Source: Branchiostoma floridae (Eukaryota > Chordata > Leptocardii > Amphioxiformes > Branchiostomatidae). From it: a DNA stretch of 64,000 nucleotides. Both the position numbers and the translations under genes were made by a program. Every line of letters starts with the position of its first letter. Position 1 is the first letter of the stretch. Below are positions 54,301 to 60,721 of the stretch, one piece after another. The DNA is taken from the NCBI RefSeq assembly GCF_000003815.2, contig NC_049982.1, forward strand, positions 12,967,762-13,031,761, written 5' to 3'. The notes under the pieces were generated by a model that worked only from the letters and a program-made list of their open reading frames with translations, searched no databases and was not told the origin of the DNA.

Positions 54301-56475
54301 TGAATGTTGTGTGCACTTATCTCAGGGTCTACCATGAAAACGTGGCAAGATGTACCAACATTTAGTGGATGTTCGTCCTCACTTCCTGCATAACAGCTCT
54401 CCTCATCCAGACCTCTTGTAGTGACCAGACCAAAGAACCGTTTGTCATCTGGGAATACACCACTGAATGCTAGTCTTTCCACAGGGTATATGGCAATAGT
54501 TTCTCCGCTGTTATTCCGTAGTCTTACGCTCCCTTCTCTGACTTCCATCAGAACCAGGGTATGTATTCTCTGTTCCATTCTCAACCTCCGTACACAACTA
54601 CGGATGTTTTGCATGTTCACAGTAGCCGAGTTCCCTTCCCTTGGCATCTCAATAGAGCCAAGGTATCCTACTATGACCCTTAAGAAGCAGTGTTCCTGGT
54701 CGGCCTCTATACATGCCACCTCTTCTGGTCTTAGATCCGGCGACATTGCAGGGTTCCAAGCCTCTGCCTCTTGGTCTGATCTCCCCTTATCTTCCTGTTC
54801 ATTCATCAATGGCTGACTACGGGATCTCCGTAGATGCTGGTCCCTGGAAGAGTCGTTCCATCCATCGTAGTTGGAGGAATCTGACGCCATACCAGACGGA
54901 CGAACCCTGGGCACTTTAGGTCGCACGGCTGCAGGAGGGTCCTGTCCATTAGACCCGTTGACTTCTTCGGGTATTTCTGAGGTAAAGTGTGTGACGGGAG
55001 CAAGAGGAGACAGGAGCTGTTGAGTCTGAGGGCTGGATGCAAACAGCGCACCAGACACAATGTCTTCAACAACTTTCTCTGCTCTGCTTACATTAGGATA
55101 CCTGGGAAAAAGACGAAGCAATTAGACATCATTCTCAGTCACTCATGAAAGATTAGTAGATGCTATCTGAAACGTCTGACTCAGATTTTTTTAAATTTAT
55201 CCAGTTGCTAGATTTATTTTGTATCACATATTTGTAACAATGTACCATATTCTAGCATGAAGTGTTGATAAATGACTTTTTTAAAACTTAACTTTACATA
55301 ACCAGCAGTGAAATAGTTGGGATTTATTACCCAAATTTTCGGCTGACATATTCACGGACTGAACCCATTTACTGCAGCTTCTGGGATGTGATGTTGGAGA
55401 CATGTGACTGCAGCAACTGGGCACACATGTGCCTGTCAAAGTTGGATGGTAGGCATCCATTGAACAGAGACAGGATGACACAGGTTACTAGTACCTGGCA
55501 CTTACAACCTCCTGGTGCAGTCACATATCTCCAACATCACATACAAGAAGCTGCAGTAGATGGATCCATTCTGTAAACAAGGCTGCTGACAATCTGGGTA
55601 ACAGTGATAGCTTCTTGTCGACACCCAAAATATTGATAGTATTAGCATATTTTCCTCTAAAATTTTTTTTAAAGTGAGCAGGTGAGATGAAATGCAATTT
55701 AGACAATACGTATCTAAATTGTGTTCAAACCGTCGCATTCTATCGTATTTGCAGACAACTGAAGTTTTTTTAGATGAAAGGAGATGATTGTGATAGCTTT
55801 TCAATGTTTTTCATCCCTTTTTCTCCTGTTCTCATCTTACACAAAAGTTGTTATAACAAAGTAATCATTTACAGTTTGTACTACTAATAGCAAGTGTTAG
55901 ACAATTATGCAAACGATGAAGTACATATTATGACTTTCAAGGTCTTCTTGCAAGTTTTGTCCCCTGTATGATGCTCTTTTTTAAATGGTCATAGAAATTG
56001 TATATGTGATCATAGCAGAACTAATTCTGTGTTGTTTCCTATGATTGTGGTGAAATCATGCAATTTGTCTTTAAATTTTTGATAGTTGTGTTTGAAAATT
56101 GGATAAAAAATCCTAGGAATTCCTCAGGTGTTCAGCCATGTCGTTATTGAAACACTTTCAACTATGCAAAACAAAACATCTTCTAACGTTACATCGACAT
56201 CTACAGTTCAAGTTCAAACCAAATACCACTTTTAACCTGGGCAGATTGGCCTATAAAATGTTTAAATAACTTCCTGTGTAAAGCCACAAACACCACGGAA
56301 GTACCAATTGAAGTTATCCAAATAGGAAATGATATATCAGCGATGTTCTGATAATGTGTTGATGTCAAGTGGGGAGGGGGGCATACCTGCCAGCTGACCT
56401 GTCCCTCCCAGGTCTACCGGGGCGGGTGGCGAACCAAATAGTCTTCAGAGCTCTCGGAGTCATCCCCATGTCTCT
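9512..56475 (-). CDS. RGS12: RGS12 orthologue (R12-family RGS protein: PTB, RGS, two RBDs, GoLoco), N-terminus not resolved
   Basis: Exons on the minus strand, 5' to 3': 56475-56387 (runs into the gap), 55101-53484, 50843-50772, [a doubtful exon near 41.88-41.65 kb], 35138-35113, 33599-33573, 23416-23405, 22156-21954, 21285-21199, 19051-18905, 17399-17223, 16408-16321, 15869-15792, 15095-14986, 14603-14461, 13463-13326, 12466-12337, 11959-11794, 11687-11541 and 10536-9512. Apart from the junctions around the doubtful exon, every phase agrees. The parts from 55101 down total about 1,460 codons, close to the long vertebrate form. Domain order PTB - RGS - RBD - RBD - GoLoco is diagnostic of RGS12; RGS14 lacks PTB. 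Known role of the family: the RGS box speeds GTP hydrolysis on Gi-class alpha subunits, GoLoco binds GDP-loaded G-alpha-i, the RBDs bind Ras and the PTB binds receptors or channels. The N-terminal PDZ domain of the long vertebrate form was not found; it may be in the gap or absent. Confidence 0.92.
11541..11687 (-). CDS. RGS12: RGS12 linker exon between RBD2 and GoLoco
   Basis: Forty-eight full codons, phase 1 in and phase 1 out, with acceptor TTTACCAG and donor GTAAAGG. It encodes a basic, polar linker ([31 protein letters not shown]) with no domain, matching the poorly conserved Lys/Ser-rich linker at this place in vertebrate RGS12. Confidence 0.85.
11794..11959 (-). CDS. RGS12: RGS12 exon: end of second Ras-binding domain
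   Basis: Fifty-five codons plus one base; acceptor CCCATCAG, donor GTGAGT. It opens with [20 protein letters not shown], equivalent to the EPLDLG - SSLDGQRVVLEE strand pair that ends RBD2 in vertebrate RGS12, then passes into a variable linker. A plus-strand open frame over the same place (11682-11963) is only its shadow. Confidence 0.88.
12337..12466 (-). CDS. RGS12: RGS12 exon: second Ras-binding domain
   Basis: Begins in phase 2 (completing a Lys codon) and ends in phase 0 at GTAGGT. It reads [20 protein letters not shown] then [20 protein letters not shown]. The VKPTKPV-EV-R core is nearly the same as the AKPTKPVTEVLRPV core of vertebrate RGS12 RBD2, so assignment is firm. Confidence 0.92.
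13326..13463 (-). CDS. RGS12: RGS12 exon: second half of first Ras-binding domain
   Basis: Forty-five codons between acceptor TTGCTGTAG and donor GTAAGTC, phase 2 to phase 2. It reads [20 protein letters not shown], then [20 protein letters not shown], parallel to LCERHGI - GGDKPLVLHQDSSILESRDLRLE in vertebrates. Junction codons on both sides restore conserved Lys residues. Confidence 0.92.
14461..14603 (-). CDS. RGS12: RGS12 exon: first half of first Ras-binding domain
   Basis: Phase 0 in, phase 2 out. The donor is GTGCGT after 14461: using it, rather than the in-frame GTAGCA three bases on, rebuilds SALSKLCERR across the junction. The exon carries [20 protein letters not shown], the ubiquitin-like beta strands of the RBD, which begins C-C-h-h-LPDG-S in the family. 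Confidence 0.92.
14986..15095 (-). CDS. RGS12: RGS12 linker exon before the RBDs (Ser-rich)
   Basis: Thirty-six codons, phase 1 in, phase 0 out. It encodes [20 protein letters not shown] followed by [17 protein letters not shown]. The [11 protein letters not shown] segment parallels RRESQGSVSSAGSLDL in the vertebrate protein, a likely basophilic-kinase phosphosite region. Confidence 0.88.
15792..15869 (-). CDS. RGS12: RGS12 basic linker exon
   Basis: Twenty-five full codons, phase 1 both sides, acceptor ACCACAG, donor GTAAGT. It reads [20 protein letters not shown], strongly basic. With the preceding exon it forms PWARGKHSKR, similar to FSWSRTRSTGRSQKKR at the same position in vertebrate RGS12. 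Being a multiple of three and linker-only, it could be skipped without a frameshift. Confidence 0.85.
16321..16408 (-). CDS. RGS12: RGS12 linker exon after the RGS domain
   Basis: Phase 0 in, phase 1 out. It encodes [20 protein letters not shown] then [10 protein letters not shown]. The [11 protein letters not shown] part is conserved with EDSEKKRKGAFFSW in vertebrate RGS12. A mariner remnant lies about 195 bp upstream of this exon in the preceding intron. Confidence 0.88.
16605..17182 (-). mobile_element. Internally deleted mariner element with transposase N-terminus only
   Basis: Terminal inverted repeats of about 33 bp start CGAGGGGCGTTCAAGAAGTA at the left and mirror it at the right, flanked by TA at 16603-16604 and 17183-17184. 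On the minus strand a 106-residue frame (17020-16700) encodes the mariner DNA-binding half: [20 protein letters not shown], then [20 protein letters not shown] and a GRPSS hinge, after which the catalytic D,D34D part is missing. It sits in an RGS12 intron with its edge 38 bp from the donor of the last RGS-domain exon. Confidence 0.9.
17223..17399 (-). CDS. RGS12: RGS12 exon: C-terminal part of the RGS domain
   Basis: Fifty-nine codons, phase 0 both sides, acceptor TTTTTCCAG, donor GTTGGT. It begins [20 protein letters not shown], almost the same as vertebrate RGS12/14 (IFNLMKFDSY-RF-KSPLY). The Asp and Arg of D-S-Y-x-R-F are G-alpha switch-contact positions known from RGS4. A Ser/Asp-rich acidic segment ([17 protein letters not shown]) follows. 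Confidence 0.95.
18905..19051 (-). CDS. RGS12: RGS12 exon: middle of the RGS domain
   Basis: Forty-nine codons, phase 0 both sides. It reads [35 protein letters not shown], then [12 protein letters not shown]. The Asn of VNIDS is the RGS4 N128-equivalent that orients the catalytic Gln of G-alpha. The first ~50 bases of this exon, with its acceptor, are repeated twice more just upstream (19137-19340). Confidence 0.95.
18998..19470. repeat. Tandem repeat: 139-bp unit (about 3 copies, copying an exon edge) followed by a 50-bp unit (2 copies)
   Basis: The string TGCTGTAGATCACCTG recurs at 19021, 19160 and 19299, giving a strict 139-bp period. The unit holds the 5' edge of the RGS-domain exon (acceptor plus about 50 coding bases) and intron sequence. 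Beyond it, a 50-bp unit starting GTCATCAACATTGCGATAAC occurs at 19362 and 19412. Copies differ at few positions, so the expansion is recent. Confidence 0.92.
21199..21285 (-). CDS. RGS12: RGS12 exon: RGS-domain helices with the SEEN motif
   Basis: Twenty-nine codons, phase 0 both sides, acceptor TCTTACAG, donor GTGTGT. It reads [20 protein letters not shown] then [16 protein letters not shown] is the signature of the RGS box; the E-N pair contacts G-alpha switch regions in solved RGS complexes. Confidence 0.95.
21954..22156 (-). CDS. RGS12: RGS12 exon: linker and start of the RGS domain
   Basis: Phase 1 in, phase 0 out (donor GTAAGT). A Ser-rich linker ([20 protein letters not shown]) parallels SNNSLSSNASLPSVQS in vertebrates. 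The RGS box then opens with [18 protein letters not shown] and [21 protein letters not shown] is the R12-family signature. Confidence 0.95.
23405..23416 (-). CDS. RGS12: RGS12 12-nt micro-exon encoding SDG of the VSDGE motif
   Basis: Twelve bases TCTCTGATGGAG lie between acceptor TCTTGCAG and donor GTAAGC. Phase 1 on both sides fits the flanking exons: G+TC gives Val, then Ser-Asp-Gly, and G+AA gives Glu, so the spliced protein reads [19 protein letters not shown] is conserved just before the RGS box in vertebrate RGS12 and RGS14 (ATVSDGEL, LAVSDGEL), which is strong independent support. Length is a multiple of three, so skipping would simply remove the motif. Confidence 0.85.
24304..24357. 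repeat. Dispersed repeat fragment, copy 1
   Basis: About 50 bp reading GCTGGTGTGTTACACTGAAT, then GGCGGTTATACCGGCTATA, recurs almost identically at 60476-60524 in the CACUL1 downstream region. Two copies in one window point to a dispersed family. No ends or coding content can be assigned. Confidence 0.75.
25670..25822. repeat. Two-copy tandem duplication with 70-bp offset
   Basis: The block CTGCT(T/G)(A/G)CTGTACATGTA, then GGTACGTACGT, GTATACAGGAGTGGCCCATA and AGAAAGTCCCTG(T/C)AGGTCTG, occurs from 25670 and again from 25740, with a few inserted bases in the second copy. It is a local intronic duplication with no coding role. Confidence 0.8.
26837..27557. mobile_element. 721-bp PIF/Harbinger-type non-autonomous element
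   Basis: The inverted ends read GGCCCCGTTCATGATGCAAA at the left and its complement at the right, over about 28 bp. Each is flanked by the trinucleotide TAA (26834-26836 and 27558-27560), as expected for PIF/Harbinger. The interior repeats the motif GAAACGG several times. A 60-residue plus-strand frame (26994-27176) has no recognisable transposase or Myb-like motif, so the element is judged non-autonomous. Confidence 0.85.
30340..30421. repeat. TA / GA microsatellite
   Basis: A run of TATATA dinucleotides (about 30350-30375) passes into ACAC and then GAGAGAGA tracts. Open frames across it on both strands are artefacts of low complexity. Confidence 0.9.
33573..33599 (-). CDS. RGS12: RGS12 27-nt micro-exon
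   Basis: Acceptor GTGTGACAG precedes 33599 and donor GTAAGC follows 33573. Read in phase 1 to phase 1 it gives RGDFQSIT. With its neighbours the protein reads [19 protein letters not shown], comparable with KRFSITRSLDDLESATVSDGE in the vertebrate protein. The agreement of phase on both sides and the FxSIT similarity support it. The polypyrimidine tract is only moderate. Confidence 0.7.
35113..35138 (-). CDS. RGS12: RGS12 26-nt micro-exon
   Basis: A strong acceptor (run of T, then ACAG) precedes 35138 and donor GTATGT follows 35113. The only open reading is phase 2 in, phase 1 out: LTPTKSII plus a split Glu codon completed by the next exon. It carries a TPTK site that could be phosphorylated. 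The exon before it has not been identified with confidence because no upstream candidate ends in phase 2. Confidence 0.6.
35899..38900 (-). mobile_element. CR1-group non-LTR retrotransposon, 5'-truncated, with (AATA)n tail
   Basis: Minus-strand element about 3 kb long. Its 3' end is the AATA repeat tail at 35899-35929. The single open frame runs to a stop at 36122 and codes for endonuclease and reverse transcriptase. The 5' end lies near 38.90 kb, where endonuclease similarity ([19 protein letters not shown]) stops abruptly, so the start of the endonuclease and any ORF1 are missing. It lies in the same orientation as RGS12, inside an intron. No target-site duplication could be fixed. Confidence 0.9.
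36122..38830 (-). CDS. Non-LTR retrotransposon ORF2: partial endonuclease plus complete reverse transcriptase
   Basis: A 902-residue open frame counted from the first ATG; codons open upstream to about 38915 continue the endonuclease in frame. Visible motifs in order: [28 protein letters not shown] of the endonuclease; then the RT fingers and palm [65 protein letters not shown] and MFADD (the catalytic FADD box); and the thumb with HLDYCSQVW and VQRRATKYI. That set is typical of the CR1/Jockey groups. No frameshift or stop interrupts it, so the copy is young, but loss of the endonuclease N-terminus should make it unable to mobilise itself. Confidence 0.93.
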   Translation of the reverse strand: MNPAKRGGGVLLALSHNLKAQRLSELEPLSSEILVCTISPRFHSKIVIILCYRAPNHDINVFTSDLKFTLENVSRKAQDVIVMGDFNLPGVDWTSLDTGRDGSVNNFIDIIGDFHLTQVNEVPSNKHGNLLDLVFCSVPEKVSAVSKVDLEFDTDHSIIEFKVNIQPHPKAKISRLVYDFKNGDFVGLNAYLESFPLSDTIDPCLCLDSVWERWLNSVKAAVDKFIPKKVIKDMTAPPWIDSEVRHLKKCKRTAWAKAKRTDKPNHWAKFRRLRNKLKKMLDAKYSKHLINLGDIVLSNPKRFWSFFHSKTKSKSLPDKMKLQDEYAETAQEKAELFNNFFYSVFNCTDGETPLPDLIDTSSVPSISSVTFSVSTIEAILKNLEVTKATGPDDLPAMVLNKCAPQLAPSLKMLFELCLNTGKIPSMWKKANVIPVFKKGDKSSVSNYRPISLLCITSKVFERCIFNSVFPLVSNSLYPLQHGFVRGKSTATQLLEVYDEIGQVLDVSGQVDVIFLDFCKAFDTVSHVLLVHKLKLFGINGQLLSVISNYLKNRHQRTIVEGHQSKYLPVLSGVPQGSILGPFLFLLFINDLPDHVQTGRMAMFADDAKCFKRIDSIFDCIRFQADLDSLTNWSKTWKMKFHPSKCSVISVTRKPLPVTFCYHIDGTTLSRTATYEDLGLQVCQNLSWNIHVHRKVSKCNSLLGMIKRSVGYNAPLIVKLNLFRSLVIPHLDYCSQVWSPHTRFLLRKVEGVQRRATKYICNNYDLLYRDRLVTTKLLPLCYRRELFDILFLFKCFRGLYSIDIHRFVQVSLPHRQLRSTDPFQLVIRVCKTETFTFSYFSRIVLIWNTLPATIRQHMYSNLTIPSVRKLLVNHYTSRTDHTFSADNFCTWTSICRCSHCLLS
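41649..41883 (-). CDS. Candidate RGS12 exon, frame unresolved (possible alternative first exon)
   Basis: Acceptors TTTTACAG (before 41883) and TTGTCAG (before 41874) and donor GTAATG after 41649 enclose a region open in one frame throughout. That frame is Ser/Thr/Lys/Arg-rich and ends [15 protein letters not shown], similar in style to the basic linker that precedes VSDGE in vertebrate RGS12. It needs phase 2 at entry, while the previous known exon ends in phase 0, and it ends in phase 0, while the 26-nt exon needs phase 2. A second frame ([20 protein letters not shown]) is open up to a possible donor at a GTAACA or GTGAGT site. So it may be spliced to unseen exons, be a first exon of a short isoform, or not be an exon. 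Confidence 0.3.
43655..43844. repeat. GC-rich imperfect palindrome (about 190 bp), foldback element
   Basis: The left end reads ACTGATCCCCGCCACACGCG and the right end, in complement, ACTGATCCCCTGCCTCGCGC. Toward the centre, CCAGCTGGCCTCAACTATCG is mirrored, closing in a perfect 14-bp stem (43730-43743 with 43756-43769) around a 12-bp loop. It is strikingly GC-rich in an AT-rich intron. A MITE-like foldback element is likely. The open frame on its minus strand (43602-43865) is an artefact of composition. Confidence 0.8.
44087..44113 (+). promoter_or_regulatory. Palindromic CRE (TGACGTCA) followed by a YY1-like AAGATGGCG site
   Basis: A perfect TGACGTCA lies at 44087-44094 and AAGATGGCG at 44105-44113 on the plus strand. 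The first matches CREB/ATF sites. The second matches the YY1 core that often overlaps start sites of TATA-less promoters. Both lie 250-450 bp from the GC-rich palindrome. A promoter inside the RGS12 intron is inference only; it could serve a short RGS12 form or a plus-strand transcript. Confidence 0.3.
48605..48815. mobile_element. Transposon with hAT-like end CAGGGCTCGAAAT, copy 1 (left part)
   Basis: From 48605 the sequence matches the complete element at 52844-53184 for about 200 bp, starting CAGGGCTCGAAATTCATTTT with repeated GGGTGCACC boxes. No matching right end is seen before the gap at 49315, so it is either truncated or a longer family member whose other end lies in the gap. Confidence 0.7.
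49315..49510. other. Assembly gap (196 N)
   Basis: A run of 196 unknown bases inside an RGS12 intron. Open frames drawn across it are meaningless. Confidence 0.99.
50772..50843 (-). CDS. RGS12: RGS12 24-codon linker exon
   Basis: Seventy-two bases between acceptor TGTACACAG and donor GTAAGG, phase 0 both sides, in frame with the PTB exon. It encodes [20 protein letters not shown] then QSHE, polar low-complexity linker. Its length is a multiple of three, so it can be skipped. Support is splice sites and phase only, not conservation. Confidence 0.6.
52844..53184. mobile_element. 341-bp non-autonomous element with hAT-like ends, copy 2, 6-bp flanking repeat
   Basis: The ends CAGGGCTCGAAAT and ATTTCGAGCCCTG are inverted repeats. 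Flanking bases TACACA at 52838-52843 and 53185-53190 are identical. CAGGG-type ends are common in hAT elements, but those make 8-bp duplications, and here only six bases match. The interior holds several GGGTGCACC boxes and no transposase. It lies in the intron between the PTB exon and the 72-nt exon of RGS12. Confidence 0.8.
53484..55101 (-). CDS. RGS12: RGS12 large exon: PTB domain and proline-rich linker
   Basis: Acceptor TTTTTCCCAG precedes 55101 (phase 2) and donor GTTAGT follows 53484 (phase 0): 539 full codons. It opens [20 protein letters not shown], matching GINRAERVVEEMQSGGIF just after the PDZ domain of vertebrate RGS12. The PTB domain spans roughly residues 135-310 of the exon ([63 protein letters not shown]). 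The conserved SNSDSGIG and [10 protein letters not shown] motifs follow. The rest is low complexity, with a polyglutamine stretch and [11 protein letters not shown], a likely SH3 ligand. In vertebrates this PTB binds phosphotyrosine targets such as the N-type calcium channel. Plus-strand open frames over this exon are shadows. Confidence 0.95.
56387..56475 (-). CDS. RGS12: Probable RGS12 upstream exon, cut by assembly gap
   Basis: The sequence is open up to donor GTATGC after 56387 and its phase 2 end exactly fits the PTB exon, giving [16 protein letters not shown] across the junction. It encodes a short basic segment ([20 protein letters not shown]). An ATG-GGG-ATG near 56470 could be a start codon, but the frame is still open where the N run begins, so the real start is unknown. 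No PDZ signature (GYGF-like loop) is present here. Confidence 0.55.
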
Positions 56476-56575
56476 NNNNNNNNNNNNNNNNNNNNNNNNN
56501 NNNNNNNNNNNNNNNNNNNNNNNNNNNNNNNNNNNNNNNNNNNNNNNNNNNNNNNNNNNNNNNNNNNNNNNNNNN
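56476..56575. other. Assembly gap (100 N)
   Basis: A 100-base placeholder of unknown true size at the 5' end of the RGS12 model. A missing PDZ-coding exon could lie in it. Confidence 0.99.
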
Positions 56576-59500
56576 CAAGTAGTCAGTCCACGAAGTCCAA
56601 ACTACTCATCTGTGTAGCATTGTTTTCCCGAAAAAAACATCATCGTTATGAACCAATCTTTCGTACACGCAGGTTCTGGACATCATCCTGCGTGGGAACT
56701 GCCTTGTGAACCATCCAGACAAAGTGCATAATGTCCAGATATTTAAAATGAGGACCAGATCGTGCTGACGGTTGAAATTGACAGAGAAATAACAAACACT
56801 TAGCCCTCCCACCTTTCACGTATCAGAACCCTGCTGGGATCACTCTTGGAGATCAAGTCCTCCCGCGTCCAACGTCCTTATGCTCTTCACAGACTTGAAC
56901 ACCACCTGTGAAGTTCTCATCGGGCCTATGTACTCCATTTTGGGGGAAATTTCCACATTCTGGGTCAGATTTTTTTCAAGGGACACCAGCCGAGCTGGAG
57001 ACAAAAGAGTTTGCATTCCGTTTCGTCACATGACCGTAAAGCTAGCTCCGGATTGGTAACAAGTACCTGTGAATGGTGTATTTTGGAACCAGACCCCTCA
57101 GAAGAAATAATCAGCCCGTCGTGCCACGCGATTCAACTTTCCCCAATTACAGCAGAAACTCCGGTGCTGATAGATAACCAAAGTTGAGCAGTCCTTTTAG
57201 TCATTTTCGACTGAGATATTTACTGAGTGCTGCTAATTTGCTTTGACACTAAAAGGCTAGCTGTCGGCTACTCGTCTCTCTAGCGACACAATTGTAAACT
57301 GCAGGACAGGTGACATGGTTTGGGAAACCTTACATTGCAGCGTACTTATTTTCCTCCATTCGGAACGCCTGGTGAAATAACGTTGTTCCCTGAATAAGGA
57401 TGGGTGGTACGGTGATTCAGGGTGGAAAACTTATAACACCCCTTACTCTCTCCTGCTATTAACACCATTATCTTGCTATTGACATACTCAAGTATTGCTA
57501 GCATGCTGCCATGTAGATACCCCTAGGCCATGTTGATCCATGCACGCATCAATTTTCGACTGTTTCCAAACTATAAAAAAAGTTTTCAACTATACTTTAA
57601 ATCATAAAAAGCAGCTTCAAAACAAGCAAATGTATGCTATGTATTACCGTTTTTACAAAAACAAATATTGGAAAAGATAAATTAAATGCTTATGTTATCA
57701 AATATTCCATGGTCAAAGATGTGAAAAACAAAAATGAAGAATCTATTGTTCAGTATACTTATAATATTCTGTGTGTTCAGTTCTCTGTTCAACCTTCCTA
57801 ATCACTTAGACTTTATAATGAAGGCAACTTTTGGGGGGAGTGAAACTTTTTTTTATTCTCACACAAGCAGTTTTGGGGTTCACAGAAAATGTCCATCAAA
57901 TCAACATGGCCCTAGCAAGGACATTATATCAGATATAACGTCCTTGGCCTTAGCAACAAAACTTCCACATTGCAAATCAATTTCAAAGAAAAGAAAGCTA
58001 TTGCAAGTTGCAGTGCATGGAATGCCTTGATCATTGTGAACCAAAAAAAAAAGTTTAATGAAGAGATTGCATACACGAGACTTAGCTGTTCATTTAAATC
58101 AAATTCATCTGAAGCATACTTAGAAGAACTAATGAAGTTTACTGCTATACCAGTCTGTTCATTCAGTCTATACTCAAATGAATGTAAGATACTTTGTGTC
58201 TGCAGCTGCACTGTTCAACTAGTCTATTTTCCCATTGATTAAAAGCAATGTAGTCTGTTTTAGTGTGCCTTCCATGAGCTTGTTTTCCTGCTGCATTTCT
58301 TGCAAATGTGCATAATTTGAACATCTGTATGCCCTAGGCTTGGTAATAATGTAAGGGTCAAACAGAAAAGAAGGGCCATGTTTACAAGGGTAGGACAGAA
58401 ACAACTCTTAAGGGACACCACAGACAGAATCTGGAACTATATTCAAACAATTTTCTGATAAGTTTATCATGATCATAGCAATTTTCAGACCATCGGACTC
58501 AAATCTGGCATGGTAGCATTTCTTACCGACTAAAAGAATAGAATGAAGGCACTTATCTGCTGAGTATACTGTATATTCAGTTACAAGCCTGTGTAGACTT
58601 CTTCTTTTTATGTGATTTTCTGTACATTAAGAACAACCTAAAATAAGGCCTAAAGTACCAACTACCGGTACATGTACCGAACACAGAAATATCATATCAG
58701 ATTATGTCTCATATATTTCAGTAAGTGCATTGCAGACCAATATACAAAAAAATGTAGTAGGCGATTCTGAAATCTAAATCTAAATGCCACCTTTATTCAT
58801 CCTAGACATACCTTGTAACAATTTGGCATTGATCCAAAATATGCCTTTAAATCTTGCACTGTTGTTAATTTGTTGTTAATGGTGAAAACCATACAGAACA
58901 TAGCTCTATGAACACTCACATACCATAAGCATTGTTGTCAAAAATAAAAATAAAGCACATCTACAAGGAGACAAAAAGGCTGGAGTCTTTAAGTGTGATC
59001 TTGATTGGAACATTGACAAACATGGTATCAACTTCATATGCCTTTTTTTATTGAACGCAAGTGTTAAAACTGCATCTGCAATTGCTCCACCATCATCAGA
59101 CCTCTTCAATACTAGATTGTGCCACCCAGACCTACAAAAGGTAGTGAGTAAAAATCTATCATCAGATCCACTTATTTAGTTTACTGACATTTACTTGACT
59201 AGATGTAAGCTTTGACATTCTGCAATATACATGTAGGTGACTGTTTCTCACACATCAGAACTTTTATTGCTTCTGTTTGCAGAATGCTCACATCACAAGA
59301 TAGAGCTCAGTGTTCATGACCCAGTACAGCCTGCAACAGTTGTTCCAATAATTCTTAACGAGGGAACAAAAAGAATTTCAACATCTCCAGGAGCTAGGAA
59401 TGTTAACCATCCATTGTACATATGACTTCCAAGTTATCATGTCCATTGTTATCTTGATACATTTTCTTGCCATTTCTGCCAAATCCCTTTACCAATGCAT

Positions 59501-60721
59501 TAAATCGGAGGCTGGCCATATACATGTACATGTGAACGGCAAATGTAAGTATAAAAATCGGACAGTTTTGGTTAAATTCTACTGTGCTTGGTTGATCTGT
59601 TACATTTTGAACATTTGGGTGACAACTAATCCTGTAAGATTACAAGCTTGGCCGAATGATGGTAGAAAAATAACCCCACAGTTGTGACCTGTTAATACTA
59701 CATATAAGTCATATATCCATTGTTATGAAATGATACAACCTTGCAATAATTTTAGTATCAGCTCCAATCAACAACAACTAAAAGATAGTGACTTCTAAAA
59801 AACATAGCACCTGAGAACATTTTCACAAATTCTACATGTCACATGTAATACATGTAGGTGATTAATGATGCTTAAGGCTTGTAGGTCACTTTGGCATGTA
59901 ATTGTAAGCACACACTCACTTTTACTCATGCCATTTTAAACCAAAAGACAAGTAGATGTGAAGATTGTTATAGATCGGGCAGTATGGCTGTGCAAATAAC
60001 ATATTGCACTATTGTTTGCAAAATAATGTCAATACTTGCTACCGGTATCTTCTCCCATGGGTTAAAGGTCAAATTAATGATAAGTTTCTGTATTTGAATC
60101 ATCTTCAACAAGGACAGGGTAAATACAGCAACTGGAAGGGTTCAGCTGTCCTGCTAGGTGTGATAAAGTGACTCCGCTATATGGAAACACAAGGCTGTAC
60201 ACGTGGAGTGTCGTAGCACTGCAGCTGAGAAAAGTTCAAACACTGCTAACAGCTGTTCTTTGGCATGAAGCTGAGAGGTGTTGGTTCTGCAAGGAAACAA
60301 ACAGATCTGCATTACAATTGGACTACCTTCTAAATGAAAATACTGCCTAATCATACATGTATCACTACATGATTACTGCTGTGATTAGCACAGATAAGAA
60401 GAGTGATCTTTTCTTTCAATAATATTACATACATGTATGTAGAAAGATTTCTACATTGTTTTCTTGCTCTGTTAAGCTGGTGTGTTACACCGAAGGGCGG
60501 TTATACCGGCTATAAAGATACAGATTGGTCTGCCCCTAAGGTACTCTACTACTTTCAAATGTTTCTATTTTTCTTTCACTAAGAAAATATATTTAAGTGT
60601 TTCAATCCATGTAAACAAAACAGCGAGTCAAAATAAAAACTTTTTGGCCCTCTCAGCCCCAAATCATGTTTACAATAGGTGATAAATTACTGCTGGTCTT
60701 GCTATTTATCCTATGATATTT
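56576..60721. other. Interval between RGS12 5' end and CACUL1 stop codon
   Basis: No gene could be supported. The left part (56.58-57.4 kb) is richer in CG and contains two short minus-strand frames: one from an ATG at 56939 in good context (MEYIGPMRTSQVVFKSVKSI, 32 codons) and one reading VWMVHKAVPTQDDVQNLRVR near 56.7 kb. Either could be 5' UTR, uORF or unrecognised first exons of RGS12. The AT-rich remainder is probably the 3' UTR of CACUL1, which is long in vertebrates. Copy 2 of the dispersed repeat lies at 60476. Confidence 0.4.
60476..60524. repeat. Dispersed repeat fragment, copy 2
   Basis: Same family as 24304-24357: GCTGGTGTGTTACACCGAAG then GGCGGTTATACCGGCTATA. It lies within 250 bp of the CACUL1 stop codon, probably in the 3' UTR. 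Confidence 0.75.

Noticed and set aside
56606-56812. Minus frame near 56.7 kb reading VWMVHKAVPTQDDVQNLRVR as a PDZ or other exon
   Set aside because: Protein-like in look, but no PDZ or other domain matches and no phased splice pair was found; kept only as a note on the interval.
57734-58242. Two overlapping plus frames of 98 and 90 residues
   Set aside because: No motif, AT-rich, lies in the probable CACUL1 3' UTR; no support for a gene.
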